A stretch of DNA of 64,000 nucleotides, taken from the NCBI GenBank assembly GCA_012295275.1, contig CM022671.1:15302956-15366955 (forward strand), written 5' to 3'. This DNA is from Chrysomallon squamiferum. Taxonomy: Eukaryota; Mollusca; Gastropoda; Neomphalida; Peltospiridae. This document shows, in pieces, positions 44,901 through 53,542 of this stretch. A program made the translations under genes and the position numbers. The notes beneath the pieces are model-generated. The model did no database searches. It was not told the origin of the DNA and saw only the letters and a program-made list of their open reading frames with translations. Each line of letters opens with the position of its first letter. The first letter of the stretch is position 1.

Positions 44901-45719
44901 AGTAGTGCTTAGTGAGCATGCACTGCAAAATTAGGCTATTCAATTTATTTTTACTATTATTCTTAATATATTGTTGTTGGCATTAATATGAATTGTAATA
45001 TTATTTCTTTTTAATTGTTGTTTATTTTTTGTTTTCTTAATTAGTATTTTATTATAGTTATATATAAAGATATTCAGATAAAATAACAAATATATATATA
45101 AAAAAGTAATCTTTAGTTTAGGCTTATGCTTTACCAGGAAAGGTTTTTCTAGATGGTTTATCTACTGGGTTCATCACTTGTGTTACTGTATTGTTTCCAA
45201 AACTGTAGTCATTATTTCAGTATTATTGAATATTTTAATTATTATCACATTGTGGTACATGGTAAGAAACCAAACTGAAATTAAAGTTAAAATGTTTTGT
45301 CACTTGCACATTTTATACCATGTTATGGTACATTTCATACAGTATACAATTTCCCCAAATTCATTATGTATTATATTAAAACTATCATGGATGAATTCTC
45401 CAATGAATCCGTGGAAAAACCTCTTGATCAATTGTTTAGTGGACGAATCATCTGCATCACAACATTTTGCCCCCCAAAAATGTTCTACTCTTAATAAAAT
45501 GCACTACTCTTAATTCAGAGATTAAAAGTTTATTAAAATGATCTTTTAAATTTTATTTGGCACTGTAACCAGGTTGATAATGAAAAATTGTTTGTTTTGG
45601 AAAACCAGTTTTGACAGATCTAACTGCACTTTTATTATTTATATACGAACGATCAACAACGACTCATCGTGACATCATAAAATATTCAGTAAAACCCTGA
45701 CGAAAAGACCAACTGTAAG

Positions 45720-45781
<62 letters not shown>

Positions 45782-45911
45782 GTCGTAAATATTAAATTCT
45801 AAAGTTGAGGGATGAATTGATTACCGTGTACGTTTCTACAGGAACTGCAGCAACTATTCGAATAGCAGCAGAAATATTAAGATTCTGTACAATTTTTCCA
45901 AAGTGAGCCAT
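33393..45911 (-). CDS. NISCH: Nischarin (17 coding exons, 1415 residues)
   Basis: Cytosolic and endosomal scaffold. Vertebrate Nischarin binds PI3P through its PX domain, binds the integrin alpha5 tail, Rab GTPases, PAK and LIMK, and is also called imidazoline receptor antisera-selected. The model joins 17 exons with consistent phase; CDS length is 4248 nt. Domains: PX about residues 27-120, with VETYTVYIIEVT, RHRYSDF and LLPPKK; helical linker about 120-250; six or so leucine-rich repeats about 278-420 ([34 protein letters not shown]), closed by the [17 protein letters not shown] cap and the [17 protein letters not shown] helix that is diagnostic for Nischarin; a low-complexity linker about 460-578; and a C-terminal region about 579-1415 in one exon, with [20 protein letters not shown] matching the vertebrate C-terminus. 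Human Nischarin is about 1500 residues. Introns hold a MITE and a satellite at the exon 3 acceptor. Confidence 0.96.
36233..36475. mobile_element. MITE-like element in the last NISCH intron
   Basis: Terminal inverted repeats TGAGGATCCCTTATC (36233-36247) and GATAAAAGATCCTCA (36461-36475) match in 13 of 15 positions and bound about 243 bp of AT-rich sequence without coding capacity. Inside, CAGAAATATTTCAG and CCAGTTCGAAATTTTGG extend the symmetry. Flanks share AAATAAATG-type sequence in inverted orientation. The right end is only 14 bases from the exon 16 donor. Confidence 0.6.
36491..36609 (-). CDS. NISCH: NISCH exon 16
   Basis: Residues 539-578 (start [14 protein letters not shown]). Acceptor TTATTACAG; donor AG before GTATAA; ends in phase 2. 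Hydrophilic linker. Confidence 0.88.
36610..37490 (-). other. NISCH intron 15
   Basis: About 0.9 kb of AT-rich sequence. No other feature recognised. Confidence 0.7.
37491..37615 (-). CDS. NISCH: NISCH exon 15
   Basis: Completes Gly497, then residues 498-538 ([20 protein letters not shown]...). Acceptor CATAG, donor AAAAAG before GTAAAT. The exon matches in phase on both sides. Confidence 0.88.
37970..38072 (-). CDS. NISCH: NISCH exon 14
   Basis: Residues 463-497 ([16 protein letters not shown]...), a Ser/Thr-rich linker. Acceptor AATTGCAG; donor CCAG before GTAATC; phase 1 end. Confidence 0.88.
38543..38659 (-). CDS. NISCH: NISCH exon 13
   Basis: Residues 424-462. Contains [20 protein letters not shown], the helix that follows the LRR cap in Nischarin. 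Acceptor TATAAACAG; donor AAAAAG before GTAAAA. Confidence 0.95.
38660..39318 (-). other. NISCH intron 12
   Basis: About 0.66 kb, AT-rich with a poly-T run near 38985. Nothing else seen. Confidence 0.7.
39319..39447 (-). CDS. NISCH: NISCH exon 12
   Basis: Residues 381-423. Last leucine-rich repeat and cap ([18 protein letters not shown], then [20 protein letters not shown]). Acceptor TTTTACAG; donor GAG before GTATGT. Confidence 0.96.
39970..40028 (-). CDS. NISCH: NISCH exon 11
   Basis: Completes Gly361, then [19 protein letters not shown] (362-380), one leucine-rich repeat. Acceptor ATTTCAG; donor AAG before GTATGG. Confidence 0.95.
40302..40497 (-). CDS. NISCH: NISCH exon 10
   Basis: Residues 296-361, three leucine-rich repeats ([54 protein letters not shown]). 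Strong match to the Nischarin LRR core. Acceptor TTTATAG; phase 1 end. Confidence 0.97.
40930..41055 (-). CDS. NISCH: NISCH exon 9
   Basis: Residues 254-295 ([20 protein letters not shown]...), leading into the first LRR ([16 protein letters not shown]). Acceptor TTTTATAG; donor GTG before GTTAGT. Confidence 0.93.
41222..41317 (-). CDS. NISCH: NISCH exon 8
   Basis: Residues 222-253 ([20 protein letters not shown]...). Acceptor TTTTTTCAG; donor AGG before GTAATT. Confidence 0.92.
41466..41561 (-). CDS. NISCH: NISCH exon 7
   Basis: Residues 190-221 ([20 protein letters not shown]...). Acceptor CTCCAG; donor GAG before GTATGT. Confidence 0.92.
42027..42094 (-). CDS. NISCH: NISCH exon 6
   Basis: Completes Asp167, then [20 protein letters not shown] (168-187) and two more residues. 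Acceptor CAACACAG; donor AAG before GTACAT. Confidence 0.92.
42456..42551 (-). CDS. NISCH: NISCH exon 5
   Basis: Completes Gly135, then 31 residues including [20 protein letters not shown], a segment conserved after the PX domain. Acceptor TTCAAG; donor TGTG before GTATGT. Confidence 0.93.
42552..43076 (-). other. NISCH intron 4
   Basis: About 0.5 kb, AT-rich. No feature recognised. Confidence 0.7.
43077..43125 (-). CDS. NISCH: NISCH exon 4
   Basis: Short 49-nt exon, residues 119-134 ([16 protein letters not shown]) plus the first base of Gly135. Acceptor TTCATTTCAG; donor AAAG before GTAAAT. Confidence 0.9.
43126..43621 (-). other. NISCH intron 3
   Basis: About 0.5 kb, AT-rich. Nothing else seen. 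Confidence 0.7.
43622..43804 (-). CDS. NISCH: NISCH exon 3 (PX domain core)
   Basis: Residues 58-118, with [20 protein letters not shown] and [18 protein letters not shown] of the PX fold. The acceptor is TTTGTTACAG with AG at 43806-43805; donor TAT before GTAAGT. The acceptor is the first of a row of near-copies (see the satellite at 43801-43975). Confidence 0.96.
43801..43975. repeat. 37-bp tandem repeat containing copies of the exon 3 acceptor
   Basis: CTAGCTGT recurs at 43801, 43838, 43875 and 43912, with a decayed fifth copy at 43949, always 37 bases apart. The unit reads CTAGCTGTAAACAATTATAC plus TACTGGTATTTAGACAA. The first copy overlaps exon 3 by four bases. On the coding (minus) strand each unit carries TTTACAG followed by CTAGTTG, the same junction as the real acceptor. 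Confidence 0.95.
44286..44369 (-). CDS. NISCH: NISCH exon 2
   Basis: Residues 30-57 ([20 protein letters not shown], then DFREIHEK), the PX phosphoinositide-binding RHRYSDF motif. Acceptor GTTTCAG; donor AAAAG before GTATT. Confidence 0.96.
44370..45824 (-). other. NISCH intron 1
   Basis: About 1.45 kb with a long TTA/ATT triplet run at 45721-45780. A 111-codon plus-strand ORF (45178-45513) lies here. It has no family resemblance and is not called. Confidence 0.75.
45721..45780. repeat. (ATT)n microsatellite, 20 units
   Basis: Uninterrupted triplet run about 45 bases inside NISCH intron 1 from the exon 1 donor. Confidence 0.95.
45825..45911 (-). CDS. NISCH: NISCH exon 1 (start codon)
   Basis: The ATG at 45911 opens 29 codons, [20 protein letters not shown] followed by [14 protein letters not shown] joins VYIIEVT of exon 2, matching VDTYTVYIIQVT of vertebrate Nischarin, which supports both the start and the junction. 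Donor ACG before GTAATC. Confidence 0.93.
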
Positions 45912-46130
45912 TGTCTATATTGTTAGCAACATTGCAGTAAATATTAAAGAAATTTCAGCTCATAATATCTCGTGATAAGATGCCTTCCACATTTCCACCA
46001 TTTCCATAGTCTCGTTCAATTGATACGATGTCTCATAATAACGTGACTTATCGTTATATCTCGGGATTTCTAGACAGTCTCAATCAGTGACACTGGCACT
46101 GCTTTGGAACAATTCCTTTTTAACATTATT
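45912..46130 (-). promoter_or_regulatory. NISCH 5' flank, likely promoter
   Basis: Sequence upstream of the NISCH ATG is locally richer in CpG (ATAACGTGACTTATCGTT and CTCGGGATTTC near 46040-46070). No TATA box is clear. The transcription start is not determined. Confidence 0.35.
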
Positions 46131-46153
46131 TTGTGGCATACAGTATAAAAAAA

Positions 46154-46185
<32 letters not shown>

Positions 46186-47140
46186 AAAATATGTCCATTG
46201 TTTATTTCTTACATTGTCACTTCACTGTCACTTGTGTTTACTTAATTACTATACATGCGTTTGTCCAGCGTACTCGCCGACAAGCTTAATGCTTTTGCAC
46301 AGTCATCCAACATCCTCATAGTAATAGCTTCTTTTTTTTATTATTTTTCATTTTTCAGTTTTGCCCATCAAAATCATGATTTAATAAAATGTAAGTTAGA
46401 TATAACTGACATCATCATGCCTGTTTTATTAATTATATTAAATATTTTCCCCTCCCAGACTTCATAGCACTAGGCTAAAGGTTTTCTGTAATAAACATAA
46501 TTTATAATAATCGTTATAATGTTTGTTTTTTAATTATTATTATTATTATTCTTTTGGAGGGGTACAGAAACTCGCTTTTTACTTAATAACTGAATTAATT
46601 CGCACTATAGTAAAATACGTTTATATTAAAACTAATTTAAATATTTATCATAAATCGATTGTTTCAAAATTGGTCTCACAGTACACATCTGATTATCTGA
46701 CTATCCATATACACGTAGGATGTACTTTTGTGTACAAAATGGATATATAAGTTTTCTTAATTCATATGTAGGTCTTGAATAATATGCAGTCAGATCCCTC
46801 ATTTGGCATAAAAAACGATTTATCGATTTATTACTGACAACTGAAATACATAAAAATATTTTTTTTAAAAACATTCTGTTGACTCGATTTTATGAAATAA
46901 CAGAGGGGTCCACTTGTCCAGAAAATGCAAAAGCTTGGGAAATCATGAACACAAAATTAATTCTAACATTTATCAAAAGAGTAAACTTTAGTATATATGA
47001 CAGCTATATAATAACATATGAACAAAATAGAGGCATAAAATATATGTAAAGAAAAATGTACAGTAGAAAAAATGTTGATTAGGCTGGGTAAAGTTTGTTA
47101 GTTTAGGATGGTTATGAATGCATTGTAAAATTTACTTTGT
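46131..47140. other. Intergenic sequence between NISCH and the coiled-coil gene
   Basis: AT-rich, with a TA microsatellite at about 46150-46180. No coding exon supported on either strand. Confidence 0.6.
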
Positions 47141-47915
47141 AGCAAAATGGGTTAAGAGAGGGTTGCTGTGATTGTAATAGTGGGGACTCCCAGTAACTTC
47201 AAGTGGGAAATGGTGGAATCTATGGTATTTCATACTGAATGTATTTTTTAAACAAATAATTCTGTAAACTACAATACCATGACATAAAATACAATCAAAA
47301 TTTGAAAGTTATTTTCTTTTTAAATAATAAAGATAATGATGTAAAGTGAAAATCAATTTTAATACTGAAGAAACAGCAAAATGGGTTAAGAGAGGGTTGC
47401 TGTGATTGTAATAGTGGGGACTCCAGTAACTTCAAGTGGGAAATGGTGATAAGTTCAGATTTTGTGCCTTTGTTGGACAGAGTCAACAGTATTAAATAGC
47501 CTCATTCAACCATATTTATGTAATTCTGTATCATTGTTACTGAACCATTTTGACGAAAATTATGAATATTTTCTTTTTCTTTCTTCATTTTCTTTTTTTT
47601 TGCTTCTTTTTTTTGTTTCTGGTTTATATCATGTAATTGTAGATGTTTATCTTTATTTAATAACTTTCAAAAAATAACTTATAAAAAAAAATGTCTGCTG
47701 AAGACATTTGTTATATTTTAAAAATATGTCCGTTTTATTTTTTTTGGGGGGGTGTAATCTATTTTATTTCATACTGAATGTATTTTTTAAACAAATAATT
47801 CTGTAAACTATAATACCATGACATAAAATACAATCAAAATTTAAAAGTTATTTTCTTTTTAAATAATAAAGATAATGATGTAAAGTGAAAATCAATTTTA
47901 ATACTGAAGAAACAG
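47141..47915. repeat. Partial tandem duplication: R1-U1-R2-spacer-U2
   Basis: R (AGCAAAATGGGTTAAGAGAG...) occurs at 47141-47215 and 47375-47448, differing by one C. U (TTTCATACTGAATG...GAAACAG) occurs at 47228-47376 and 47767-47915, with two substitutions in 149 bases. R and U are 12 bases apart in copy one and about 318 apart in copy two. It lies between the coiled-coil gene stop and the NISCH promoter. Confidence 0.93.
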
Positions 47916-48183
47916 TTTGATCACATCATAATAGGAATTCAGTAATTTATAATGGATCAGATATCATACTGAATGTTTTGGGCAGTCTTTGATGCTGTTT
48001 CCTGTTTTCCTGTAGGAAAAGCATTCCTGGAAACCTTGGATTCAGACAGCATAGATACATACATGCAGACATACATACATACATATATATGCACAAACAT
48101 AACTTCATAAATATAGATACAACTTTACACAGACATATTTTTTATAACTTTAAAAAAATCCTGCTGGAATGAGCTTATTGAAC

Positions 48184-48189
48184 TTTATT
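48184..48189 (-). terminator. Candidate polyadenylation signal of the coiled-coil gene
   Basis: AATAAA on the minus strand, 87 bases after the stop codon. Plausible spacing for a short 3'UTR. Confidence 0.4.
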
Positions 48190-48275
48190 AATGTTAGGTT
48201 TAGGAAATATATATATTCATACAATATAATAGGCACACAATACTGATATCCAAAATCATGTTAGAAAGAAGCATT

Positions 48276-48356
48276 TTAAGTTGTACTTTCATTCTGAACT
48301 CTCTGTGATTGGTATGCACTGCAAGGATATCCACCAAAACTGGAGATTGGACTTAT
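48276..48356 (-). CDS. Coiled-coil gene exon 9 (stop)
   Basis: Residues 339-364, ISPISSFGGYPCSAYQSQRV and QNESTT, then TAA at 48278-48276. Acceptor ATATTTTTCAG. Confidence 0.8.
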   Translation of the reverse strand: MSPISSFGGYPCSAYQSQRVQNESTT

Positions 48357-49316
48357 CTGAAAAATATATACATATTTCAAAATTGAAAATTTGTTTTTAA
48401 TCTAAAGTCTTCTTAATAATATTTTACATATGAGTGTCAGTGTGTGTGGGTGTATGTTTGAGTGTTCAGTATATACAGGTACCAAACAATTTATCTGAGA
48501 TGTTTGTGACTGGAGTGGTGTGGTGGTGATCCAGATTTTTTGATTCAGTCTAAATCTTTATTTAAAACACAGAATAAGCAATGAAAAATAAAGAATTAAA
48601 CAATATTTAACAGATACAAATATATACGGTTCTAAAAAGCAGGGTCTGTTTGGTCTTTAATAATTCACTTAAAATTCTTAAAATATTAGTATAGAATATG
48701 CATTTAATGAGCAGTTTACTCTTTTAGTACGATAATAAAATAAGAATCAACTGAAACAAATAATAACTTATTGTGGGTGGATCTTCTGCACACAGCAACA
48801 GTCTCACATGAATTTGTGTCAGAAAAAAAAAAAAAGCATGTCTAATTAAAAAGTATCCAGTTTCAAACCTAGCCAGACAACTGGTTCAGTACCTGTGTGT
48901 GAATGTGTGTTTTATTCTTATTCTTTTTTTTTATCATTGTTAACTTCATTTTTTTCATAGAACTCAAATAAGCTTAATAAATATATTTTTTTTATATAAC
49001 ATAACTTTTGGTCTTTTGTTTTCTTTCCAGAAAGAAATGTCAGAATGACACCATTTGTTAAGAAAATGTCCTTAAATACAAGTTATTTTCTATTCACACC
49101 TGTCTGTAGCGCATGTCTTCTTGTAACTGTTGTTGTTCCCTTCTCATTCTAATCCAGTCAGAAGCCTGTCTTGTCAGACTATTTCTCAGCTGATTATGCT
49201 GCAGAAAATGAATTGTAGATAATTTTCTAGTATACCAAAAAAGTTAAATTAGAACAAGGCTATATCAAACAGTACAGCTGTTTAATCATTGTTATCAGTT
49301 ATAATCTGTATATATA

Positions 49317-49354
<38 letters not shown>

Positions 49355-50615
49355 GTTATTATTTTATTTTGTGATAATCTGAAATATTAATTTATCTAAT
49401 GTATAGTAAATAATGTTAGATTATTATTCTTAGAAATAAGATTTTATACTTCTGCATCTTCATCTTATTGAAATATAAGACTAATATTTAGTGATATTAG
49501 AGTAAAATAAATAGATGGGTATCTCATACTGAACCTGTTTTCGTTCACGGTTAAATTTCTTCAACAATTCCATCCTTGCACTTTCACTTCTGTTTAAGTT
49601 TTGCTAAAGATTAATTAAATAAATAAAAACATGCATAAAGAAACAGATTGACTGAACTGAACATCACATTTTAAATTGTATGTTTTTACATATGCTGATT
49701 CACGAGAACAGAATTCACTTTGCAGTGATGGTGTACAGCACTTAAATATAATCATATAAGAAAAAAAGACTAATATACTTGGAAAAACTGTCAATTATTA
49801 TTTTACTTTTTGGTAAATGTATATAGAAATTAGCCTAAGCAAAAAACACACAGATTTTGGATATGCTGATCTATATTGCATTATAGAGCACTGCATAATG
49901 CCTATGTAGGCTGTGTAAACTGAGTCACAGCTGACTATTACTTAATATGTAAGTTAAGTTTAATTAATGTCTTTAAATTGACAAGAGGTTATTTTCTGAT
50001 CTGCTATGTCATATTCATATCTCAGCGAAATTAGAAACTAAAAACTATTTGTTAAAATCTATTAAAGTGTTATAGAGTGGTCATATTTCTTTTTTCTAAA
50101 TTTTTTTCTTTTATTTATTTGATACTATAAATTTTAATACATACATACATCTATTTATGTATGTATATATATATATATATGTATATATGGCTTCAATACT
50201 ATAAAATTTTGTATTATAAAAGTTTTATATACATAATTGACAGTATGTAGAATAAAGAAACATACTAATAAACTATGTTTGTCAGCCGTTTCGTCCTTTG
50301 CTCTCTTCAACAGAAAAGCATTGTCTTGTTTTAATCTGGCAATTTCTCTTTGGAGTCCTGCATTTTCTTCAACAAGTCGCTGAAATTTAAAATAAAATTT
50401 TATGTGGGTTTTTTTTTTTTTTAAATTTGAAAAGAAAACCTGGCAGATTCAAATTATAATTTCCTTGCATTATATTCCACTAAAACAGTTTCTTGTTTAT
50501 TTATTTCCTGTGAAATGAAAAACTATTTCAGACAAAAATAAGTAATTGGAAATTTAATACCTTCTAGGTAATTATCTGTGTTATCAGAAGAAAGACAGCC
50601 ATAATAAAAAATAAG

Positions 50616-50650
<35 letters not shown>

Positions 50651-51734
50651 AATAAATAAAATAAAATAAAATAAATGCAAACCTCATTTCGTCTTATGAT
50701 ATCATTCACACTGACTGAACTGCCCAGCAGACTGTCAGCACCAGTTTTTTCTTTTTTAGGATTTGTTTCTTGAACTTCAGGCTTCCCTTGGTTCTTCTGT
50801 CGTTCCAGCATATACATATCTTTATATTTTTGAGAAATTTGGCGCGATTTAAGTAGTTCTTGTTCCACTGAAAATAAATTGAATTTTTTTTATTTAAACA
50901 TTATATGATTAATTAGTTTATTCTCTAGAATTATTATTTAATCTTTTAAACCAAAATATTCTGCGATAAAACATTTTCAGGATGAATGGAAAAATATAAC
51001 AGGTAAGAATTTTATTTTATAGAAAAATCACAAATTGTAAAAATCTATATAATTACAGAAGAGTAGCAATCAGACACACACACACACACATACACACACA
51101 CACACATCTGTTATGTATGTCAAATACTGTTGAAAGCACTGCTTTAGATAAAAATCATTAAATGTCTAGTGGCCTTTACTGAATTACATACAACATGATT
51201 AATTAACAACATTTTATAATATTTACTAATGTACAGTTTTTAATTATAACTTGTTATTTCTTTTTTGTTAATTATTGTTTTTTCTTTCTGAAAAATCACT
51301 TTATGATAAACACTAATGACTTAGAAAAAAAGAACAATAGTGAAATAAATTAATAAAAAGTATAAATTTTTTTTCTTTTGTCTTTTATTTATTATTTTTT
51401 TATTTTTTTTATTTTAAATGACGTCAACAATGAATGTAAATATTCATACTTTCTTTAGCCTTCCGTTCAAATTTTGGAAAACATTTCATGGCATTGGCCT
51501 CAGAGAGGCAACATTCTTCATTAAGTTTTCTGTTTCGTTGATTCAGCTGTCTAATTTGGTTCATTCTTTCCTGCAAAGCAATCTCTGTGTGAAGACTCCT
51601 ATTGGGCCCTTCCAGATTCCTCATCATCTGAGCTTTGTGTTCATAAGAAATTTCTTGCTCTTCAGGAGATAGTTTTGGTTTTGTTGAACTACAACACAAA
51701 TTCACAGAAAATAACATACTCAAAATAATAAAGA

Positions 51735-51765
<31 letters not shown>

Positions 51766-52163
51766 CACATACACATAGATATAAAATATATTTGTATATA
51801 ATATCATTTATTATGTATGGATAATGGATAATTAACAGTTGTGATAAATATTAATTACCTTTTCTTATCAGAAGGTGTACTATCTTTAATTGAGGTATCT
51901 TCAGCTTTCTTTGGAGATGGCAAAGATTCTTCTTTACCTCTGAATAGTTCATCTTCGAGTGAGCTGATCTTTGCTTCAATCTTTTATAAAATAACATTAA
52001 GTAATTAAATATGATTAACATTATATATGTTAGTTAAAACTCCAGTGTACTTCATGTTACTGTTAATTATGTTTAAATTAAGCAGATTTACAAATGCAAA
52101 ATATTGCTTCACTACAATAATTATTGAAATTTCTTTATATATATATGTGTGTGTCTGTGTGTG

Positions 52164-52205
<42 letters not shown>

Positions 52206-52936
52206 TACTGTTTAGTGCGTATAAGATACAAAAAAAATTATTTTCATAATCAATAGCAAATACCATCAATATTGCTGATGGTAGAATAATTTAATTAGGA
52301 AACTATGCACTGAGTGAAAGAAACTATTTATTCTCCAGTTATTTTACTCAACACATTTTTATTATTTCAAATTACATGTTAAAGAAAGTAAAAAATTAAA
52401 TGTCGTCACTACTGACCTGTTTAACTAAATCAGTTGACTCACGCAGCTGTTTCTGTAGTGTGTCTTTTGTAGCATTAGAATCTTTTTCATTCTTTATCTT
52501 CTTCAGCTTCAATACGTTGTCTTGAATAGTTTTTGATATCTTTGTAATGTCCTGACAATTGTTCTGAAAATCCTGTATTATTTGAACAATAGCAAATGTA
52601 GTATTTCATATTTGATGGAGGTTTTTTTGTTGTTGTTTTAACCTAATATATATACACACATACTCACACATACAGACATACTACATACACACACATAAAA
52701 TATAAAAAGGAATTGCATTGTCAATCATAACATTATACTAAAATACGTTGTATTACACTGTATTTACATTATATTATTTTATTTATATATTTTTTAAATA
52801 TAAAATTAATAATTATTTAAAAGTTAAAATTATTAAACAAACACTGCTGTATAATCTCACCAATCTTAACATCTTTTTTTTAAATTAGAGAAAATTACTC
52901 AGAAGTAAATCTGTGTTTAAATTACATCTGATGATG

Positions 52937-53034
<98 letters not shown>

Positions 53035-53506
53035 ATAAAATTAATAAACTAGGAATTTAATAAAAATGGATATATATCCATGTTACTGTATTTATATACC
53101 TTCTGTATGCGAGTGATATTAAATTAAAGAATGATAAGTATTTCAGATAAGCAGCAGTAAGTACAAGTTGACGACAAGTCGAATATACAAACAATACATT
53201 AAGCAGTAGTACTCATACTCTAATTATATGTTTATATGTATGTATTAGTAATCTTTAAAAAAAAAAATCGATCTATTAATTTACATAAATATACATAATA
53301 AAATAACTTCTCTAATAGTATATTCTGGATATATTTGTATACCCTAAAAAGGCCTCTTTCAAACTTTATAACAAAAAGTTTTATGATCAGATTTAAATAT
53401 CCCAAACAGTTTAAATCATAACACCATTCAGCCTTTAATTATGTAATATATCTATGTTACATAATACGTATGATACCTTTAATGTTTCCGAACAACTGGC
53501 TGACAT
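48276..53506 (-). CDS. Uncharacterised coiled-coil protein (9 exons, 364 residues)
   Basis: I do not recognise the family. The model opens MSASCSETLK and joins nine exons in consistent phase; CDS length is 1095 nt. Residues 11-75 are a predicted long helix (FQNNCQDITKISKTIQDNVL, LQKQLRESTDLVKQIEAKIS) that weakly recalls syntaxin-type N-terminal helices. Residues 80-115 are charged and Ser/Pro/Lys-rich (PSPKKAEDTSIKDSTPSDKK). Residues 115-215 form a second coiled coil (IALQERMNQIRQLNQRNRKL, EQELLKSRQISQKYKDMYML). Residues 245-280 form a heptad-like helix (RLVEENAGLQREIARLKQDN). Residues 283-338 are basic, Arg/Gln-rich helices, and the tail is Ser/Tyr-rich. No signal peptide, membrane segment or SNARE motif with anchor is seen, so it is probably cytoplasmic or cytoskeletal. 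It is head to head with SLC35E3 across 2.1 kb. Confidence 0.85.
48357..49099 (-). other. Coiled-coil gene intron 8
   Basis: About 0.74 kb, AT-rich. No other feature. Confidence 0.7.
49100..49198 (-). CDS. Coiled-coil gene exon 8
   Basis: Residues 306-338, including TRQASDWIRMRREQQQLQED. Acceptor TTTTCTGCAG; donor AGACAG before GTGTGA. Confidence 0.88.
49319..49354. repeat. (ATT)n microsatellite
   Basis: ATT triplets inside intron 7 of the coiled-coil gene. Confidence 0.9.
49535..49603 (-). CDS. Coiled-coil gene exon 7
   Basis: Residues 283-305 (QNLNRSESARMELLKKFNRE and RKQ). Acceptor AATCTTTAG; donor AAACAG before GTTCAG. Confidence 0.85.
49604..50265 (-). other. Coiled-coil gene intron 6
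   Basis: About 0.66 kb, AT-rich with short TA and ATAC runs near 50140-50190. No other feature. Confidence 0.7.
50266..50379 (-). CDS. Coiled-coil gene exon 6
   Basis: Residues 245-282, heptad-like RLVEENAGLQREIARLKQDN followed by AFLLKRAKDETADKHSLL. Acceptor AAATTTCAG; donor TTA before GTATGT. Confidence 0.9.
50616..50675. repeat. (AAAT)n microsatellite beside the exon 5 donor
   Basis: AAAT tetranucleotides end eight bases from the exon 5 end at 50683, so length changes would occur right next to a donor site. Confidence 0.9.
50683..50867 (-). CDS. Coiled-coil gene exon 5
   Basis: TG completes Met183, then residues 184-244 (EQELLKSRQISQKYKDMYML..., ending VSVNDIIRRNE). Acceptor ATTTTCAG; donor GAG before GTTTGC. 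Confidence 0.9.
50868..51449 (-). other. Coiled-coil gene intron 4
   Basis: About 0.58 kb, AT-rich with a CA run near 51068-51105. No other feature. Confidence 0.7.
51450..51688 (-). CDS. Coiled-coil gene exon 4
   Basis: Completes Ser103, then residues 104-182 (STKPKLSPEEQEISYEHKAQ..., IALQERMNQIRQLNQRNRKL..., ending PKFERKAKE) and the first base of Met183. Acceptor TGTTGTAG; donor GAAA before GTATGA. Confidence 0.9.
51733..51775. repeat. (TA)n-(CA)n microsatellite
   Basis: In intron 3 of the coiled-coil gene, about 45 bases from the exon 4 acceptor. Confidence 0.9.
51859..51980 (-). CDS. Coiled-coil gene exon 3
   Basis: Residues 63-102 (IEAKISSLEDELFRGKEESL, PSPKKAEDTSIKDSTPSDKK) and two bases of Ser103. 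Acceptor TTTATAAAAG; donor AAAAG before GTAATT. Confidence 0.88.
52137..52206. repeat. TA/GT/CA compound microsatellite
   Basis: GT then TA then CA runs, partly self-complementary, in intron 2 of the coiled-coil gene. Confidence 0.9.
52417..52572 (-). CDS. Coiled-coil gene exon 2
   Basis: Residues 11-62 (DFQNNCQDITKISKTIQDNV..., ending LRESTDLVKQ). Acceptor AATAATACAG; donor AAACAG before GTCAGT. Confidence 0.9.
52573..53476 (-). other. Coiled-coil gene intron 1
   Basis: About 0.9 kb. It contains the (AAT)n/(ATT)n palindrome at 52938-53033 and a short CA/AT run near 52650. Confidence 0.75.
52938..53033. repeat. Perfect (AAT)n-(ATT)n palindromic microsatellite
   Basis: About 15 AAT units run directly into about 16 ATT units at 52982/52983, giving an inverted repeat with arms of 45 or more bases and essentially no loop. 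Confidence 0.95.
53477..53506 (-). CDS. Coiled-coil gene exon 1 (start codon)
   Basis: ATG at 53506, ten codons (MSASCSETLK), donor AAAG before GTATCA. It is chosen as the start because it is in phase with exon 2, has a clean donor and lies just downstream of an E-box promoter motif. An unrecognised upstream exon cannot be excluded. Confidence 0.7.
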
Positions 53507-53542
53507 AATTTTTTAAATTCGTATTATGTTTAATTCAATAGT

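Noticed and set aside
45178-45513. 111-codon plus-strand ORF
   Set aside because: Lies in NISCH intron 1, AT-rich composition, no homology recognised, no splice or promoter context.
48276-53506. Calling the coiled-coil gene a syntaxin
   Set aside because: Only the first helix is vaguely similar; there is no SNARE motif with membrane anchor at the C-terminus.
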